Below, piece by piece: positions 7,181-17,027 of a stretch of DNA of 64,000 bases. A model generated the notes under the pieces. The model was given only the letters and a program-made list of their open reading frames with translations. It was not told where the DNA came from and ran no database searches. This DNA comes from CBDESM01 sp965205165 (lineage in GTDB: Bacteria > Chloroflexota > Dehalococcoidia > Bin125), in NCBI GenBank assembly GCA_965205165.1, contig OZ242037.1, positions 992,001-1,056,000 of the forward strand, given 5' to 3'. Position 1 is the stretch's first letter; every line of letters begins with the position of its first letter. A program made the translations under genes and the position numbers.

Positions 7181-8119
7181 CTACCGACCGATCGCCCGCT
7201 GGATCTGCGCGGCGTGCTCGTGGCAGTGCTCCGCATAGATGCGCAGCCAGTCGTCGACCGTGTACGAAGCATGCTCCGGGTGCCGGCCGCCGCGCCGCCA
7301 TTCCGCCTCTTCCAGCCGATCGAGTATCTCCGCCGTGGCCGCCCGCGCCGCGCGGATCGCGTCCAGCGAAGCGCCGATCGGACGGTCGTAGCGCAAGCGC
7401 CGCGCGAACAGTTCCTCGTCGTACGCGCCCAAATCCGGCTCCCGCTCCGCGATCATGCGCCGCAGGCGGATCGCCGAAGTCATCTCGCTGTCGGCGACGT
7501 GGTGCACGACCTCGCGCGCCGACCACAGCTCCGGCGCGGGCGGGCGGCGGTCGAGTTCCTCGTCCGTCGCGCCAGCGACCGCCTCGGCGATCACCCGCGG
7601 GCCGTCGCGGTAGCGGCGAATCAGCCCGCTGCGGCCGCCCTCCGCGATGATGGATGCCGCCGCGAGCGTGCGGCGCAGTTGATCGAGGTGCGCCTCGCCG
7701 TGCTCGACCGCCTTTTCGAGCCAGATGCCCACGCTGTAGGCATCGTGCTCAGGGTGGTGGCCCGCGCGCTCGAAATCTTCCGGCACCAGCCGATCGAGGA
7801 TCATGGCGCCGCTTTGCCGCACGGCGCGGATCGCGTCGAGCGCTTGGCCGACGGGGCGGTCGTAATGCAGCCGCGCCGCGAAATGCTGTTCGTCGTACGG
7901 CGTGATCTCCGGATCGTCCTCCGCCGCCATCAGCCGCAGGCGCACCGCGTCGACCAGCTCGTCGTCGGCGAGATGGTGCGCGAGCTGCCGCGCGCTCCAT
8001 TCGCCCGGCGCGGGCGCGGCGTCGAGCGCCCGCTCATCGACGCCCGCGAACGCCCCGATGAAGTCGCCCGCCAAGGAGCGGTAGCGGGCGATCAGGGCGC
8101 GTCTCCGGCGGTCGTCCAT
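7181..8119 (-). CDS. tandem DinB-like protein (two DinB_2 domains)
   Basis: A 312-residue protein made of two DinB-type four-helix bundles in series, about residues 1-150 and 165-312. Each has the same landmarks: WSARQLAHHLADDE / WSAREVVHHVADSE, then YDEQHFAARLHYDRP / YDEELFARRLRYDRP, then HPEHDAYSV / HPEHASYTV, and a final helix with HGEAHLDQL / HEHAAQIQR. The repeated histidines match the metal-binding triad of the family, so both halves may bind a divalent metal. Many DinB members are metal-dependent thiol transferases, but the substrate here is unknown. It ends 13 bases from tRNA-Gly. Confidence 0.85.
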   Translation of the reverse strand: MDDRRRRALIARYRSLAGDFIGAFAGVDERALDAAPAPGEWSARQLAHHLADDELVDAVRLRLMAAEDDPEITPYDEQHFAARLHYDRPVGQALDAIRAVRQSGAMILDRLVPEDFERAGHHPEHDAYSVGIWLEKAVEHGEAHLDQLRRTLAAASIIAEGGRSGLIRRYRDGPRVIAEAVAGATDEELDRRPPAPELWSAREVVHHVADSEMTSAIRLRRMIAEREPDLGAYDEELFARRLRYDRPIGASLDAIRAARAATAEILDRLEEAEWRRGGRHPEHASYTVDDWLRIYAEHCHEHAAQIQRAIGR

Positions 8120-8198
8120 TTCCCGTCCGATCCGGCATCCCGGCCGGGCGGCCGCCGCCCGCCCCGTACCCGGTCGGGCCGGAGCGGGCGGGTGTCGG

Positions 8199-9725
8199 CT
8201 ACGCCAGGACGTGGTTGCGCAGCGTGGCGAGGCGGTCGGGCCGGCGCAGCTTGCGGAAGGCGTTGGCCTGGATCTGGCGGATGCGCTCGCGGGTGAGCTG
8301 CATCTCCTCGCCGACCTGCTCGAGCGTGCGCGGGTTGCCGCCGCTCAGCCCGTAGCGCAGCCGCAGCACCTTCGCCTCGCGCTCGTCCAGCGCGCTCAGC
8401 GCCCGGGCCAGCGCGATCTGCTCCTCCGACTGCTCCGCCTGCATCTCCGGCGAGGGGGTCGCCTCGTCCGCGATGAAGTCCTCCATCGAAGCATCGTCGT
8501 CCTCGCTGAACGTGCGGTCCAGCGAGGTCGGCACGCGGTCGAGCTCGCGCAGCTCGCGGATGCGGTCGACCGTCATGTCGAGCCGCTCGGCCAGCTCCTC
8601 TTCGCGTGGCTCGCGCTCGAACTCCTGCAGGAAGCGGCGCTCGGCCCGCTGCAGCTTGTTGAGCAGCTCCGTGGTGTGGACCGGAATCCGGATCACCCGG
8701 CTCGAATCGGCGATCGAGCGGGTCACCGCCTGCCGGATCCACCACGTCGCGTAGGTCGAGAACTTGTTGCCCAGCCGGTAGTCGAACTTCTCGACCGCGC
8801 GGATCAGGCCGACGTTGCCCTCCTGCACGAGGTCCAGCAGGGTCAGGTCCGTGCCGCGGTACTTCTTGGCCACCGCGACCACCAGCCGCAGGTTCGACTT
8901 CAGCATCTGCTGCTCGGCCGAGTAGCCCTCGGACTTGATCGCCCGCAGCCGGCGCTGGATGCGCCGCGTCAGCGTCTTCTCCGCCGCCAGCTTGCCCGCG
9001 GTCCCCGCCCCGGGCGGGAGCAGCGCCTCGAAGCCGCCGGCCGCCTCCGCCGACGCCAGCAGCAGCCGCGGCGTCAGGATCGCGGTCACCACCGAGACCC
9101 CGATGATGCGCTCCCGGGCCTGCTTCTTGGAGAGCTTGAGCGCCTTGGCCACCTTGGCGGCCAGCGCGTCGTCGATGCCGAGATCGACCACACCGCGGAA
9201 GCGGGACTCCGCGATCAGCTCGTCCAGCGGCTGGTCGCCCGCCTCGAGCTCGGCGGCGACCGACCGCAGGGCGGGCATGTAGTCGCCCAGCTGGCCGAGC
9301 AGGCCGGTCCAAGTGGCGACGGCGGTGGGCCGGCGGCCCTCCGCGTCCTCGAGCGCCTCTTCGACGCCGTGGACCCAGTGCGCCATCTCGATCTGCGCGC
9401 CCAGCCGCTCCTCGTCCGCCCGGGTGAGCAGTGGGTGCTGGCCGATGTCCGTGAAGTACTGGCGCACCAGGTCCTCGCCGGCGTCCTCGTCCGCCTTCTG
9501 CTTGCGTGCCGGCTCGAGCGCGATGCCGTCGATCTCGACGTCCTCGGCGAAGCTCCAGCGGACCGGGCCGATCCCGGTCGGCTCGTCGAGCAGCTCGCGG
9601 CCGCGGCGGCGGCGATCGGCGGCCGTCTCGCGGCGCGGGCCGCGGACCTCCGAAACGCCGAATTCGGTCAGGGCCTGCGTCGACTCGCCGACCGGCAGGC
9701 GCTGGGTCGTCTGCTTCGTCGTCAT
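8199..9725 (-). CDS. rpoD: primary RNA polymerase sigma factor (sigma-70 family, RpoD/SigA)
   Basis: A 508-residue sigma-70 factor. Region 1.2 is visible (RQYFTDIGQHPLLTRADEE). Region 2 includes KSNLRLVVAVAKKY, DLVQEGNVGLIRAVEKFD and the -10 reading helix FSTYATWWIRQAVTRSI. Region 3 starts around IRIPVHTTELLNKL. Region 4 has the helix-turn-helix TLEQVGEEMQLTRERIRQI. A non-conserved insertion of about 140 residues separates regions 1.2 and 2, as in many group 1 sigmas. The ATG at 9725 is preferred because GGAGGGGAAG precedes it, and a start at 9779 would add an unconserved basic leader. The full set of regions favours the housekeeping factor, but a group 2 sigma cannot be excluded. Confidence 0.9.
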   Translation of the reverse strand: MTTKQTTQRLPVGESTQALTEFGVSEVRGPRRETAADRRRRGRELLDEPTGIGPVRWSFAEDVEIDGIALEPARKQKADEDAGEDLVRQYFTDIGQHPLLTRADEERLGAQIEMAHWVHGVEEALEDAEGRRPTAVATWTGLLGQLGDYMPALRSVAAELEAGDQPLDELIAESRFRGVVDLGIDDALAAKVAKALKLSKKQARERIIGVSVVTAILTPRLLLASAEAAGGFEALLPPGAGTAGKLAAEKTLTRRIQRRLRAIKSEGYSAEQQMLKSNLRLVVAVAKKYRGTDLTLLDLVQEGNVGLIRAVEKFDYRLGNKFSTYATWWIRQAVTRSIADSSRVIRIPVHTTELLNKLQRAERRFLQEFEREPREEELAERLDMTVDRIRELRELDRVPTSLDRTFSEDDDASMEDFIADEATPSPEMQAEQSEEQIALARALSALDEREAKVLRLRYGLSGGNPRTLEQVGEEMQLTRERIRQIQANAFRKLRRPDRLATLRNHVLA

Positions 9726-10052
9726 GATCGCTTCCCCTCCAGCCGCCCTGCGCCGCCGGGCTGCGCCGCGAGCAGACATATGCCCCGGCGGCCGACTGCG
9801 GATTCTGCGGCCACTCCTACACTACGCTCGCGCAAGCCCGATTGTTCCGCGCTCTGTCGCAGGATTGCCCTTCCATGTGCGACCTGCGATACGTCGACGT
9901 AATGTCTTGGCAATTTTCGTCCGATCCGGGCCGCGGCCGAGACCGCGATCGGCCGGAACCGCCCCGCAGGGGCATCGGCGTCAGCCGGCAATTGCGGACG
10001 GGGCGGGGTCCAAGTCAATCAGCCGACGCGCAGTTCTTATACCAACTTTCTA
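9726..10052. other. intergenic region upstream of the sigma factor gene
   Basis: There is no convincing gene between the sigma factor start and the malate synthase promoter. It contains a perfect 12-base palindrome TACGTCGACGTA at 9890-9901 and a looser inverted repeat (TCGCAGG ... CCTGCGA) about 30 bases left of it. Either could be an operator for the divergent genes. The composition is less G/C-rich near 10030-10100, as expected for promoter DNA. Confidence 0.5.
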
Positions 10053-10099
10053 TCACCTCGAACTCAGGTGATTGACGCAGGTGAAGATCGGGCTAACTT
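10053..10099 (+). promoter_or_regulatory. promoter and repeat operator of the glyoxylate-shunt genes
   Basis: The -35 box TTGACG (10072-10077) and -10 box TAACTT (10094-10099) are 16 bases apart. The -35 box sits between two direct copies of CAGGTGA (10065-10071 and 10078-10084, a 13-base period). The first copy also forms an inverted repeat with TCACCT at 10053-10058 (7-base spacer). Such an arrangement would let a dimeric regulator cover the -35 region. The regulator is not identifiable here. Confidence 0.6.
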
Positions 10100-10179
10100 A
10101 ATGCGATGTTCACAGGGCGGCCCGCGCGCCGCGAACGCCCGGCGCCCGCCGGAGCGCGCACCGCCCGCAGGGAAACCGC

Positions 10180-11766
<1,587 letters not shown>

Positions 11767-11857
11767 GAACGGCGGCGCGGAACGCGGCGGCCAGCCGCGC
11801 AACGGAACGGACCCAACCGGTCGCAGGCACCGGCGGAAAGCAGCAAGGGGACCCAGA

Positions 11858-13180
11858 ATGAGCCAGAACGGAACCACCGCGTCGCTCACGGAGGCGGAAC
11901 AGCTCGAACGGAGCTGGCGGGAACTCTCCCGCTGGCGCGGCGTCGAGCGCAACTACTCCGCCGAGGACGTGATCAAGCTGCGCCCCGGCATCATGCCCGA
12001 ATCCTCGATCGCCCGGTACGGCGCCGAGCGGCTCTGGAACGGCATGCAGGACACCGACCTCGTCCGCACCTTCGGCGCCGTCACCGGCGCCCAGGCCGTG
12101 CAGATGGCCAAGGCCGGCCTGCAGGCCATCTACGTCTCCGGCTGGCAGGTCGCCGCCGACGCCAACACCGCCGGCTCGACCTACCCCGACCAGAGCCTCT
12201 ACCCCGTCAACAGCGTGCCGACGCTGGTCAAGCGGCTCAACAACGCGCTGATGCGCGCCGACCAGATCGACCGGCTCGAGGGCCGCAACGCGATCGACTA
12301 CTACCTGCCGATCGTGGCCGACGCCGAAGCCGGCTTCGGCGGCCCGATCCACGCCTACGAGCTGATGAAGAACATGATCGAGGCCGGCGCCGCCGGAGTC
12401 CACTACGAGGACCAGCTCGCCGCCGAGAAGAAGTGCGGCCACATGGGCGGCAAGGTGCTCGTCCCCACCTCCCAGCACGTCCGCACGCTCCAAGCCGCGC
12501 GCCTGGCCGCCGACATGATGGACGTCCCCACCATCGTGATGGCCCGCACCGACGCGCTCAGCGCCACCCTGCTGACCACCGACATCGACGAGCGCGACCG
12601 CGAGTTCTGCACCGGCGGCCGCACGACCGAGGGCTACTTCTCCGTCACCGGCGGGATCGAATCCGCGATCGCCCGCGGCCTCGCCTACGCCCCCTACGCC
12701 GACCTGATCTGGTGCGAGACCTCAACCCCGGACATCGGCGAAGCGCGCCAGTTCGCCGAGGCGATCCACGCCCGCTACCCCGAGAAGATGCTCGCCTACA
12801 ACTGCTCGCCCTCGTTCAACTGGAAGCGCCACCTCGACGACGCCACGATCGCCCGCTTCCAGGAAGAGCTGAGCGGAATGGGCTACCGCTTCCACTTCAT
12901 CACGCTCGCCGGCTGGCACAGCATCAACTACAACACGTTCAAGCTCGCCCGCCGCTACCGCGACGAGGGCATGACCGCGTTCGTCGAGATGCAGGAAGGC
13001 GAGTTCGAGGCCGAGATCGACGGCTACACCGCCGTCAAGCACCAGCGCGAGGCCGGCACCTCCTACTTCGACGAGGTGCTGCTCACGGTCACCGAAGGCC
13101 AATCGGCCACCACCGCGCTGAGCGGCTCCACCGAGGCCGCCCAGTTCAAGGCCGAGCGCGAGCCCGCCATCGCCGATTAG
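11858..13180 (+). CDS. aceA: isocitrate lyase
   Basis: A 440-residue isocitrate lyase that splits isocitrate to glyoxylate and succinate. The catalytic hexapeptide region KKCGHMGGKVL starts at residue 191, with the active-site cysteine at 193. Other family segments are YVSGWQVAADANTAGSTYPD, PIVADAEAGFGG and YNCSPSFNWKRHL. The length and motifs match the AceA subfamily, not methylisocitrate lyase. GGGGACCCAGA precedes the ATG. A strong hairpin lies 35 bases after the stop. Confidence 0.97.
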   Translation: MSQNGTTASLTEAEQLERSWRELSRWRGVERNYSAEDVIKLRPGIMPESSIARYGAERLWNGMQDTDLVRTFGAVTGAQAVQMAKAGLQAIYVSGWQVAADANTAGSTYPDQSLYPVNSVPTLVKRLNNALMRADQIDRLEGRNAIDYYLPIVADAEAGFGGPIHAYELMKNMIEAGAAGVHYEDQLAAEKKCGHMGGKVLVPTSQHVRTLQAARLAADMMDVPTIVMARTDALSATLLTTDIDERDREFCTGGRTTEGYFSVTGGIESAIARGLAYAPYADLIWCETSTPDIGEARQFAEAIHARYPEKMLAYNCSPSFNWKRHLDDATIARFQEELSGMGYRFHFITLAGWHSINYNTFKLARRYRDEGMTAFVEMQEGEFEAEIDGYTAVKHQREAGTSYFDEVLLTVTEGQSATTALSGSTEAAQFKAEREPAIAD

Positions 13181-13214
13181 CCCCCGGCAGGGCTTCGGCC
13201 CGCAACACATCCGC

Positions 13215-13263
13215 GCAGATATGGGGACGCCCGGGCCCAGTGCCCGAGCGTCCCCATATCTGC
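13215..13263 (+). terminator. long perfect hairpin after isocitrate lyase
   Basis: Sixteen-base perfect inverted repeat: GCAGATATGGGGACGC at 13215-13230 and its complement at 13248-13263. A nested stem CGGGC/GCCCG extends it inside the loop. There is no U-run after it on either strand, so termination would be U-independent. An mRNA-stabilising or bidirectional stem is the alternative. Confidence 0.6.
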
Positions 13264-13288
13264 CGTTCCCGTAGCGCAGAGCAAAGTG

Positions 13289-13357
13289 TTGACGGCATTT
13301 TGACCGCGTCCTTATTCTCATAAAGGACATGGCCAAACACGTGATTAACCGGTCATA
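13289..13357 (+). promoter_or_regulatory. promoter with complex operator, copy 1, upstream of the AlbA_2 regulator
   Basis: A candidate promoter TTGACG (13289-13294) to TATTCT (13313-13318, 18-base spacer) is overlapped by a three-part element. It has TGACCGCGTCC (13301-13311), a 13-base spacer, GGACATGGCCA (13325-13335), then CGGTCATA (13350-13357). The AAGGACATGG and CGGTCATA parts are exactly 17 bases apart. The same parts and spacings recur at 15080-15138 and 15252-15308, flanking the gene. Confidence 0.65.
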
Positions 13358-13381
13358 TGACAAACGGGTGGACGGCGCGCC

Positions 13382-15073
13382 GTGACGCCCGAAGAGCTGC
13401 TGGCGCTGATCGGGGGCGGCGAAACGCTGGTCGTCGAGTTCAAGAGTGAAGAGCGGGCGGGGTTCCCGGATGGTGAGTTGGCGAAAGCCGCCGCTTGCCT
13501 GGCGAACAACCGCGGGGGCGAAACCGCGTGGCTGCTGCTCGGCGTCGAGGATGATGGGCGGATCAGCGGCGCCCGGCCGCGGCACAAGAGCGGCCGCACG
13601 GATCTGGCGCTCGTGCAGGCCGCCGTCGCCAACAAGACCCGGCCGCCGATCTACGCCCGCGCGCAGCTGATCGACATGGGCGGCGCGGAGGTGCTGGCGA
13701 TCGAGGTGCCCGCCGGACGCCAGCCGACCTCGACCGCGGACGGCCTGTTCCAGCACCGCGTCACCGGCTCCGACGGCAAGCCCGCCTGCGTTCCCTTCCA
13801 ATACCACGAAATGCAGGCGCAGCAGGCCGACCTCCAGCTGCTGGACTACACCGTGCAGCGCGTGCGCGACATCGACACGGACGCCTTGGACCCGCTGGAG
13901 TTCGAGCGCTACCGCCGCGCCATCCGCGAAAACCGCGGCGCCAGCGACGAGGTGCTGATCGGCTTGGAGGACGTCGAATTGGCCAAAGCCCTCGGCGCGG
14001 TGGCGGTCGATGGCGGCAAGGAGGCGGTCACGGTCCTCGGCTTGCTGCTCTTCGGCCGCCCGGAGGCGCTGGCGGCGGCGCTCCCCGCCCACGAAGTCGC
14101 CTTCCAAGTGCTGTCCGGCGGCAGCGTCGAGGTGAACGACCATTTCCGCTGGCCGCTGCTGCGGGCGATGGACGAGATCGAAGGACGCTTCCGCGCGCGC
14201 AACCGCGAGCGCGAAATCACCGTCGGCATGCGCCGGATCGGCGTGCCGGACTATTCGCCCCGCGCCTTCCGCGAGGCGGTCGCCAACGCGCTGACGCACC
14301 GCGACTACACGCGGCTCGGCGGCGTGCTCGTCCAATGGCGGGACGAGGAGATCGAGATCTCGAATCCGGGCGGGTTCCCGGCCGGGGTCCGCCTCGACAA
14401 TCTGCTGGTGACGCCGCCGCACCCGCGCAATCCGATGCTGGCCGACGCCTTCAAGCGCGCCGGCCTGGTCGAGCGCACGGCGCGGGGCATCGACACGATC
14501 TTCGAGCAGCAGGTCCGCAACGGCCGTCCCCCGCCCTCATACAAGCGTTCCAGCGAAGACGATGTCGTGCTGCAGCTGCCGGCCGGCGAATCGAACCTCG
14601 AATTCGTGCGCATGGTCGCGGAAGAGGCGCATGAGCAGCGCCCGCTCGGCTTCAACGAGTTGATGTTCCTCAATCAGCTGCACCTCAGGCGCCAAATGAC
14701 GATCAGCGAGGCGGCCGGCGTCGTGCAACGCTCGCAGAACGAGGCGCGCGCGACGCTGGAGCGCCTCGTCGAGCAGGGGCTGATCGAGGGGCGGGGCGGC
14801 GGCAAAGGCCGCATTTGGCACCTCTCAGCGGGAACCTACCGCCGCCTCGGCCTGCGCTCCGGCTATGTGCGCCGGCGCGGCTTCGAACCGATCCAGCAAG
14901 AGCAGATGGTGATGCAGTACGTCGCCGAACACGGACGGATCACGCGGGTCGAGGCGGCGGAGCTGTGCCGGATCGGCCCGCGTCAGGCGACGCGCCTGCT
15001 GGCCCGCCTGCGCGACCGCGGCGACTTGGCGATGCACGGCCGCAAGCGCGGCGCTTGGTATGGCCGGCCTTAA
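13382..15073 (+). CDS. AlbA_2/Schlafen-type ATP-binding transcriptional regulator (RecG-related, COG2865-like)
   Basis: A 563-residue cytoplasmic protein starting at GTG. Residues 1-130 are an AlbA_2 (Schlafen-like) nucleic-acid-binding domain with the ETLVVEFKSEE motif and LANNRGGETAWLLLGVED. The middle (about 250-380) has the HATPase_c_4 features PRAFREAVANALTHRDY and IEISNPGGFPAGV, followed by GLVERTARGID. The C-terminal 200 residues hold two winged-helix segments (MTISEAAGVVQRSQNEARATL; ITRVEAAELCRIGPRQATRLL). Such proteins are usually called putative transcriptional regulators or DNA-binding ATPases. The three operator-like elements around the gene suggest that it, or a relative, regulates itself. 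Confidence 0.85.
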   Translation: MTPEELLALIGGGETLVVEFKSEERAGFPDGELAKAAACLANNRGGETAWLLLGVEDDGRISGARPRHKSGRTDLALVQAAVANKTRPPIYARAQLIDMGGAEVLAIEVPAGRQPTSTADGLFQHRVTGSDGKPACVPFQYHEMQAQQADLQLLDYTVQRVRDIDTDALDPLEFERYRRAIRENRGASDEVLIGLEDVELAKALGAVAVDGGKEAVTVLGLLLFGRPEALAAALPAHEVAFQVLSGGSVEVNDHFRWPLLRAMDEIEGRFRARNREREITVGMRRIGVPDYSPRAFREAVANALTHRDYTRLGGVLVQWRDEEIEISNPGGFPAGVRLDNLLVTPPHPRNPMLADAFKRAGLVERTARGIDTIFEQQVRNGRPPPSYKRSSEDDVVLQLPAGESNLEFVRMVAEEAHEQRPLGFNELMFLNQLHLRRQMTISEAAGVVQRSQNEARATLERLVEQGLIEGRGGGKGRIWHLSAGTYRRLGLRSGYVRRRGFEPIQQEQMVMQYVAEHGRITRVEAAELCRIGPRQATRLLARLRDRGDLAMHGRKRGAWYGRP

Positions 15074-15079
15074 TCCCGC

Positions 15080-15138
15080 TATGTCCATGTCCCTAAATCG
15101 CTTAAGGACATGGACATACCCGTGTTCATACGGTCATA
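15080..15138. repeat. operator-like element, copy 2
   Basis: Perfect 13-base inverted repeat TATGTCCATGTCC (15080-15092) and GGACATGGACATA (15106-15118) around a 13-base spacer. CGGTCATA follows at 15131-15138, 17 bases after AAGGACATGG. It begins seven bases after the AlbA_2 regulator stop. It is the most symmetrical of the three copies. Confidence 0.7.
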
Positions 15139-15251
15139 TCTCCGGCCCTTCGCCCCCGCATAGCAGGCTGGCCGCGATCGCCTGCCCGACTCTCCTGCAA
15201 CTCGTCGATGCCTCCGCCCAAAGGCCGGTTTGTCCGTCTTTCCACGTGAAA

Positions 15252-15308
15252 TGTCCATGTCCTGATTCACATTAAGGACACGGTCAAAACTATGGCCTCG
15301 CGGTCATA
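15252..15308. repeat. operator-like element, copy 3
   Basis: Arms TGTCCATGTCC (15252-15262) and GGACACGGTCA (15276-15286) are separated by 13 bases. CGGTCATA at 15301-15308 again lies 17 bases after AAGGACACGG. It lies 100 bases upstream of the LLM oxidoreductase gene, so that gene may share the control. I see no gene in the 334-base gap 15074-15407 that holds copies 2 and 3. Confidence 0.7.
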
Positions 15309-15407
15309 GCCCGGCGGACCCCGCCCGTCGCGCCGCTGCTGCTAGCCTGCGGGCATCGGCGCTGCCGGCCCGGACATCTGGACCGTGGCGCGGGAAAGGA
15401 ACGACTG

Positions 15408-16346
15408 ATGAGCAATGTCCACTTCGGCGTGATGGTGCCGCAGATCAAGCGCACTTGGGAGGAGTCCAAGCGCGCCGCGACGGCCTTCGAGGAGATGGGC
15501 TTCGACTCGCTCTGGGTCAACGACCACCTCTACGGCCCGCAATCCCCCGCGATCCCGATGATGGAAGCGTGGACCTTGGCCGCCGGGCTCGCCGCGGTGA
15601 CCGAAACGCCCGAGATCGGCACCCTCGTCACCCCCGTCGGCATGCGCAACCCCGCCCACACCGGCAAGATGATCGCGACCGTCGACAACATCTCCGGCGG
15701 CCGCGTCATCCCCGGCTTCGGCTCCGGCTGGATGCCCCGCGAGTTCACCGACTTCGGCATGCCCTTTCTCGACGCCCGCGACCGCCTGCGCCAGCTCGAG
15801 GAAGGCCTCCAGATCTTCAAGGGGATGTGGAACCCGGACCAGGAGTTCGTCACCTTCGAGGGCGACCACTTCCGCACCGAGAACCTCGTCACCCAGCCCA
15901 AGCCGGCGCGGGTGCCCCCGATCCTCGTCGGCGGCGGCGGCGAGAAGGTGACCATGCGCATCGCCGCGCAATACGCGGACATCTGGAACAACTCCGCGGG
16001 CAGCCAAGACGACCTCGAGCGCAAGGTCTCGGTCCTCCGCGGCCATGCCGAGCGCCTCGGCCGTGACCCGTCCGAGATCCGCGTCTCACAGCAGTGCCTC
16101 GTCACGATCGTTGAGGGCGAGGATCAGCTCGGCCCGATGGTCGAGCGCGCCCAGAAGATCTTCGGCGGCCACATGGGCAACCCGGCCGGCGAGATGGCGC
16201 TGACCGGAACTCCCGACGCGATCAAGCAGCGGATCGAGCGGCATGTCGAGCTCGGCTGCGACATGTTCATGATCGAGTTCTTCGGCCGCGACACCGTCGA
16301 GCCCGCGCAGCTCTTCGCCGAAACCGTGATCCCCGCGTTCCGCTAA
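15408..16346 (+). CDS. LLM-class (luciferase-like) F420-dependent oxidoreductase
   Basis: A 312-residue TIM-barrel oxidoreductase of the bacterial luciferase-like family. N-terminal strand HFGVMVPQ, GFDSLWVNDHLYG, GTLVTPVGMRNP, the DNISGGRVIPGFGSGWMP segment and PPILVGGGGEKVTMRIAAQYAD are typical of the F420-using LLM subgroup. The substrate is not predictable. GGAAAGGAACG precedes the ATG. It ends with a four-base stop overlap with the convergent methyltransferase. Confidence 0.88.
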   Translation: MSNVHFGVMVPQIKRTWEESKRAATAFEEMGFDSLWVNDHLYGPQSPAIPMMEAWTLAAGLAAVTETPEIGTLVTPVGMRNPAHTGKMIATVDNISGGRVIPGFGSGWMPREFTDFGMPFLDARDRLRQLEEGLQIFKGMWNPDQEFVTFEGDHFRTENLVTQPKPARVPPILVGGGGEKVTMRIAAQYADIWNNSAGSQDDLERKVSVLRGHAERLGRDPSEIRVSQQCLVTIVEGEDQLGPMVERAQKIFGGHMGNPAGEMALTGTPDAIKQRIERHVELGCDMFMIEFFGRDTVEPAQLFAETVIPAFR

Positions 16347-16915
16347 GCGGCGGTTCCGGTTTTCTTGCGGGCTTGGACGACGTAGAGCGGATCCGCCGCT
16401 CCCGGCGGCGCATCCGGCCGTGGCGAGCGGTCGAACCATTGCGGCGGCTCGAACGCGCCGGAGTAGTGGAAGTACGCCCCCGCCAGCTGCACGTGCCCGG
16501 CATCTTCCAGTCCCTGCCAAATGCGCACCGCCTTGGTCGGAAAGCAGCGGTTCGAGAACGAAACGACGCAGATGCCGCCGTCGTCGAGCACCCGCCCGAT
16601 CTCCCGGAAGACCTCCAGCGGCCGGCGCAGGTATTGGACCGAGACCGCGATCAGCACCGCGTCGAACTCGCCGTCGCCGAACGGCAGGCGCGGATCCGCG
16701 TTGAGATCGCGGACGACCCGTTCATCGAGGGCCGGGTTCCGCGCCAGCTCGTCCACGTTCATCCCGAGCCCGGCGACGCGCGCCCCGTCGAACCCGTCCG
16801 GCAGGTGCGAAATCCAGGACGACATCAGATCGAGCACCCGCGAGCCCGCCCGCAGCAGCTCCGCGTAGTGCGCGGTCAGCGCCGCGATCGCGCCCTCGTC
16901 GATGTGCGCGACCAA
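16343..16915 (-). CDS. SAM-dependent methyltransferase (start uncertain)
   Basis: A class I methyltransferase-like protein with RVLDLMSSWISHLPD in place of the classical glycine-rich motif I, then GLGMNVDELARNP, DLNADPRLPFGDGEFD and a YLRRPLEVFREIGRVL post-motif region. The first usable start codon is a TTG at 16915, giving 190 residues. Coding-like sequence continues upstream to about 17020 (PFEAAHFDRVDASDDALFYA, directly before PRLVAHID) without any ATG, GTG or TTG. Relatives carry such an N-terminus, so the real start may be non-canonical or the 5' end may be altered. It is last in a minus-strand run with the small membrane protein and the DinB protein. Confidence 0.72.
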   Translation of the reverse strand: MVAHIDEGAIAALTAHYAELLRAGSRVLDLMSSWISHLPDGFDGARVAGLGMNVDELARNPALDERVVRDLNADPRLPFGDGEFDAVLIAVSVQYLRRPLEVFREIGRVLDDGGICVVSFSNRCFPTKAVRIWQGLEDAGHVQLAGAYFHYSGAFEPPQWFDRSPRPDAPPGAADPLYVVQARKKTGTAA

Positions 16916-17027
16916 GCGCGGCTCCGCGTAGAACAGCGCGTCGTCCGACGCATCGACCCGGTCGAAGTGCGCCGCCTCGAACGGCGTGCCCTCGTAGAGC
17001 GGCCCGAGCCCGGAGATGCCGCGCCGC

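Noticed and set aside
10100..10179. Riboswitch in the aceB leader
   Set aside because: The 80-base leader is too short and shows no conserved aptamer features. The repeats upstream lie at the promoter instead.
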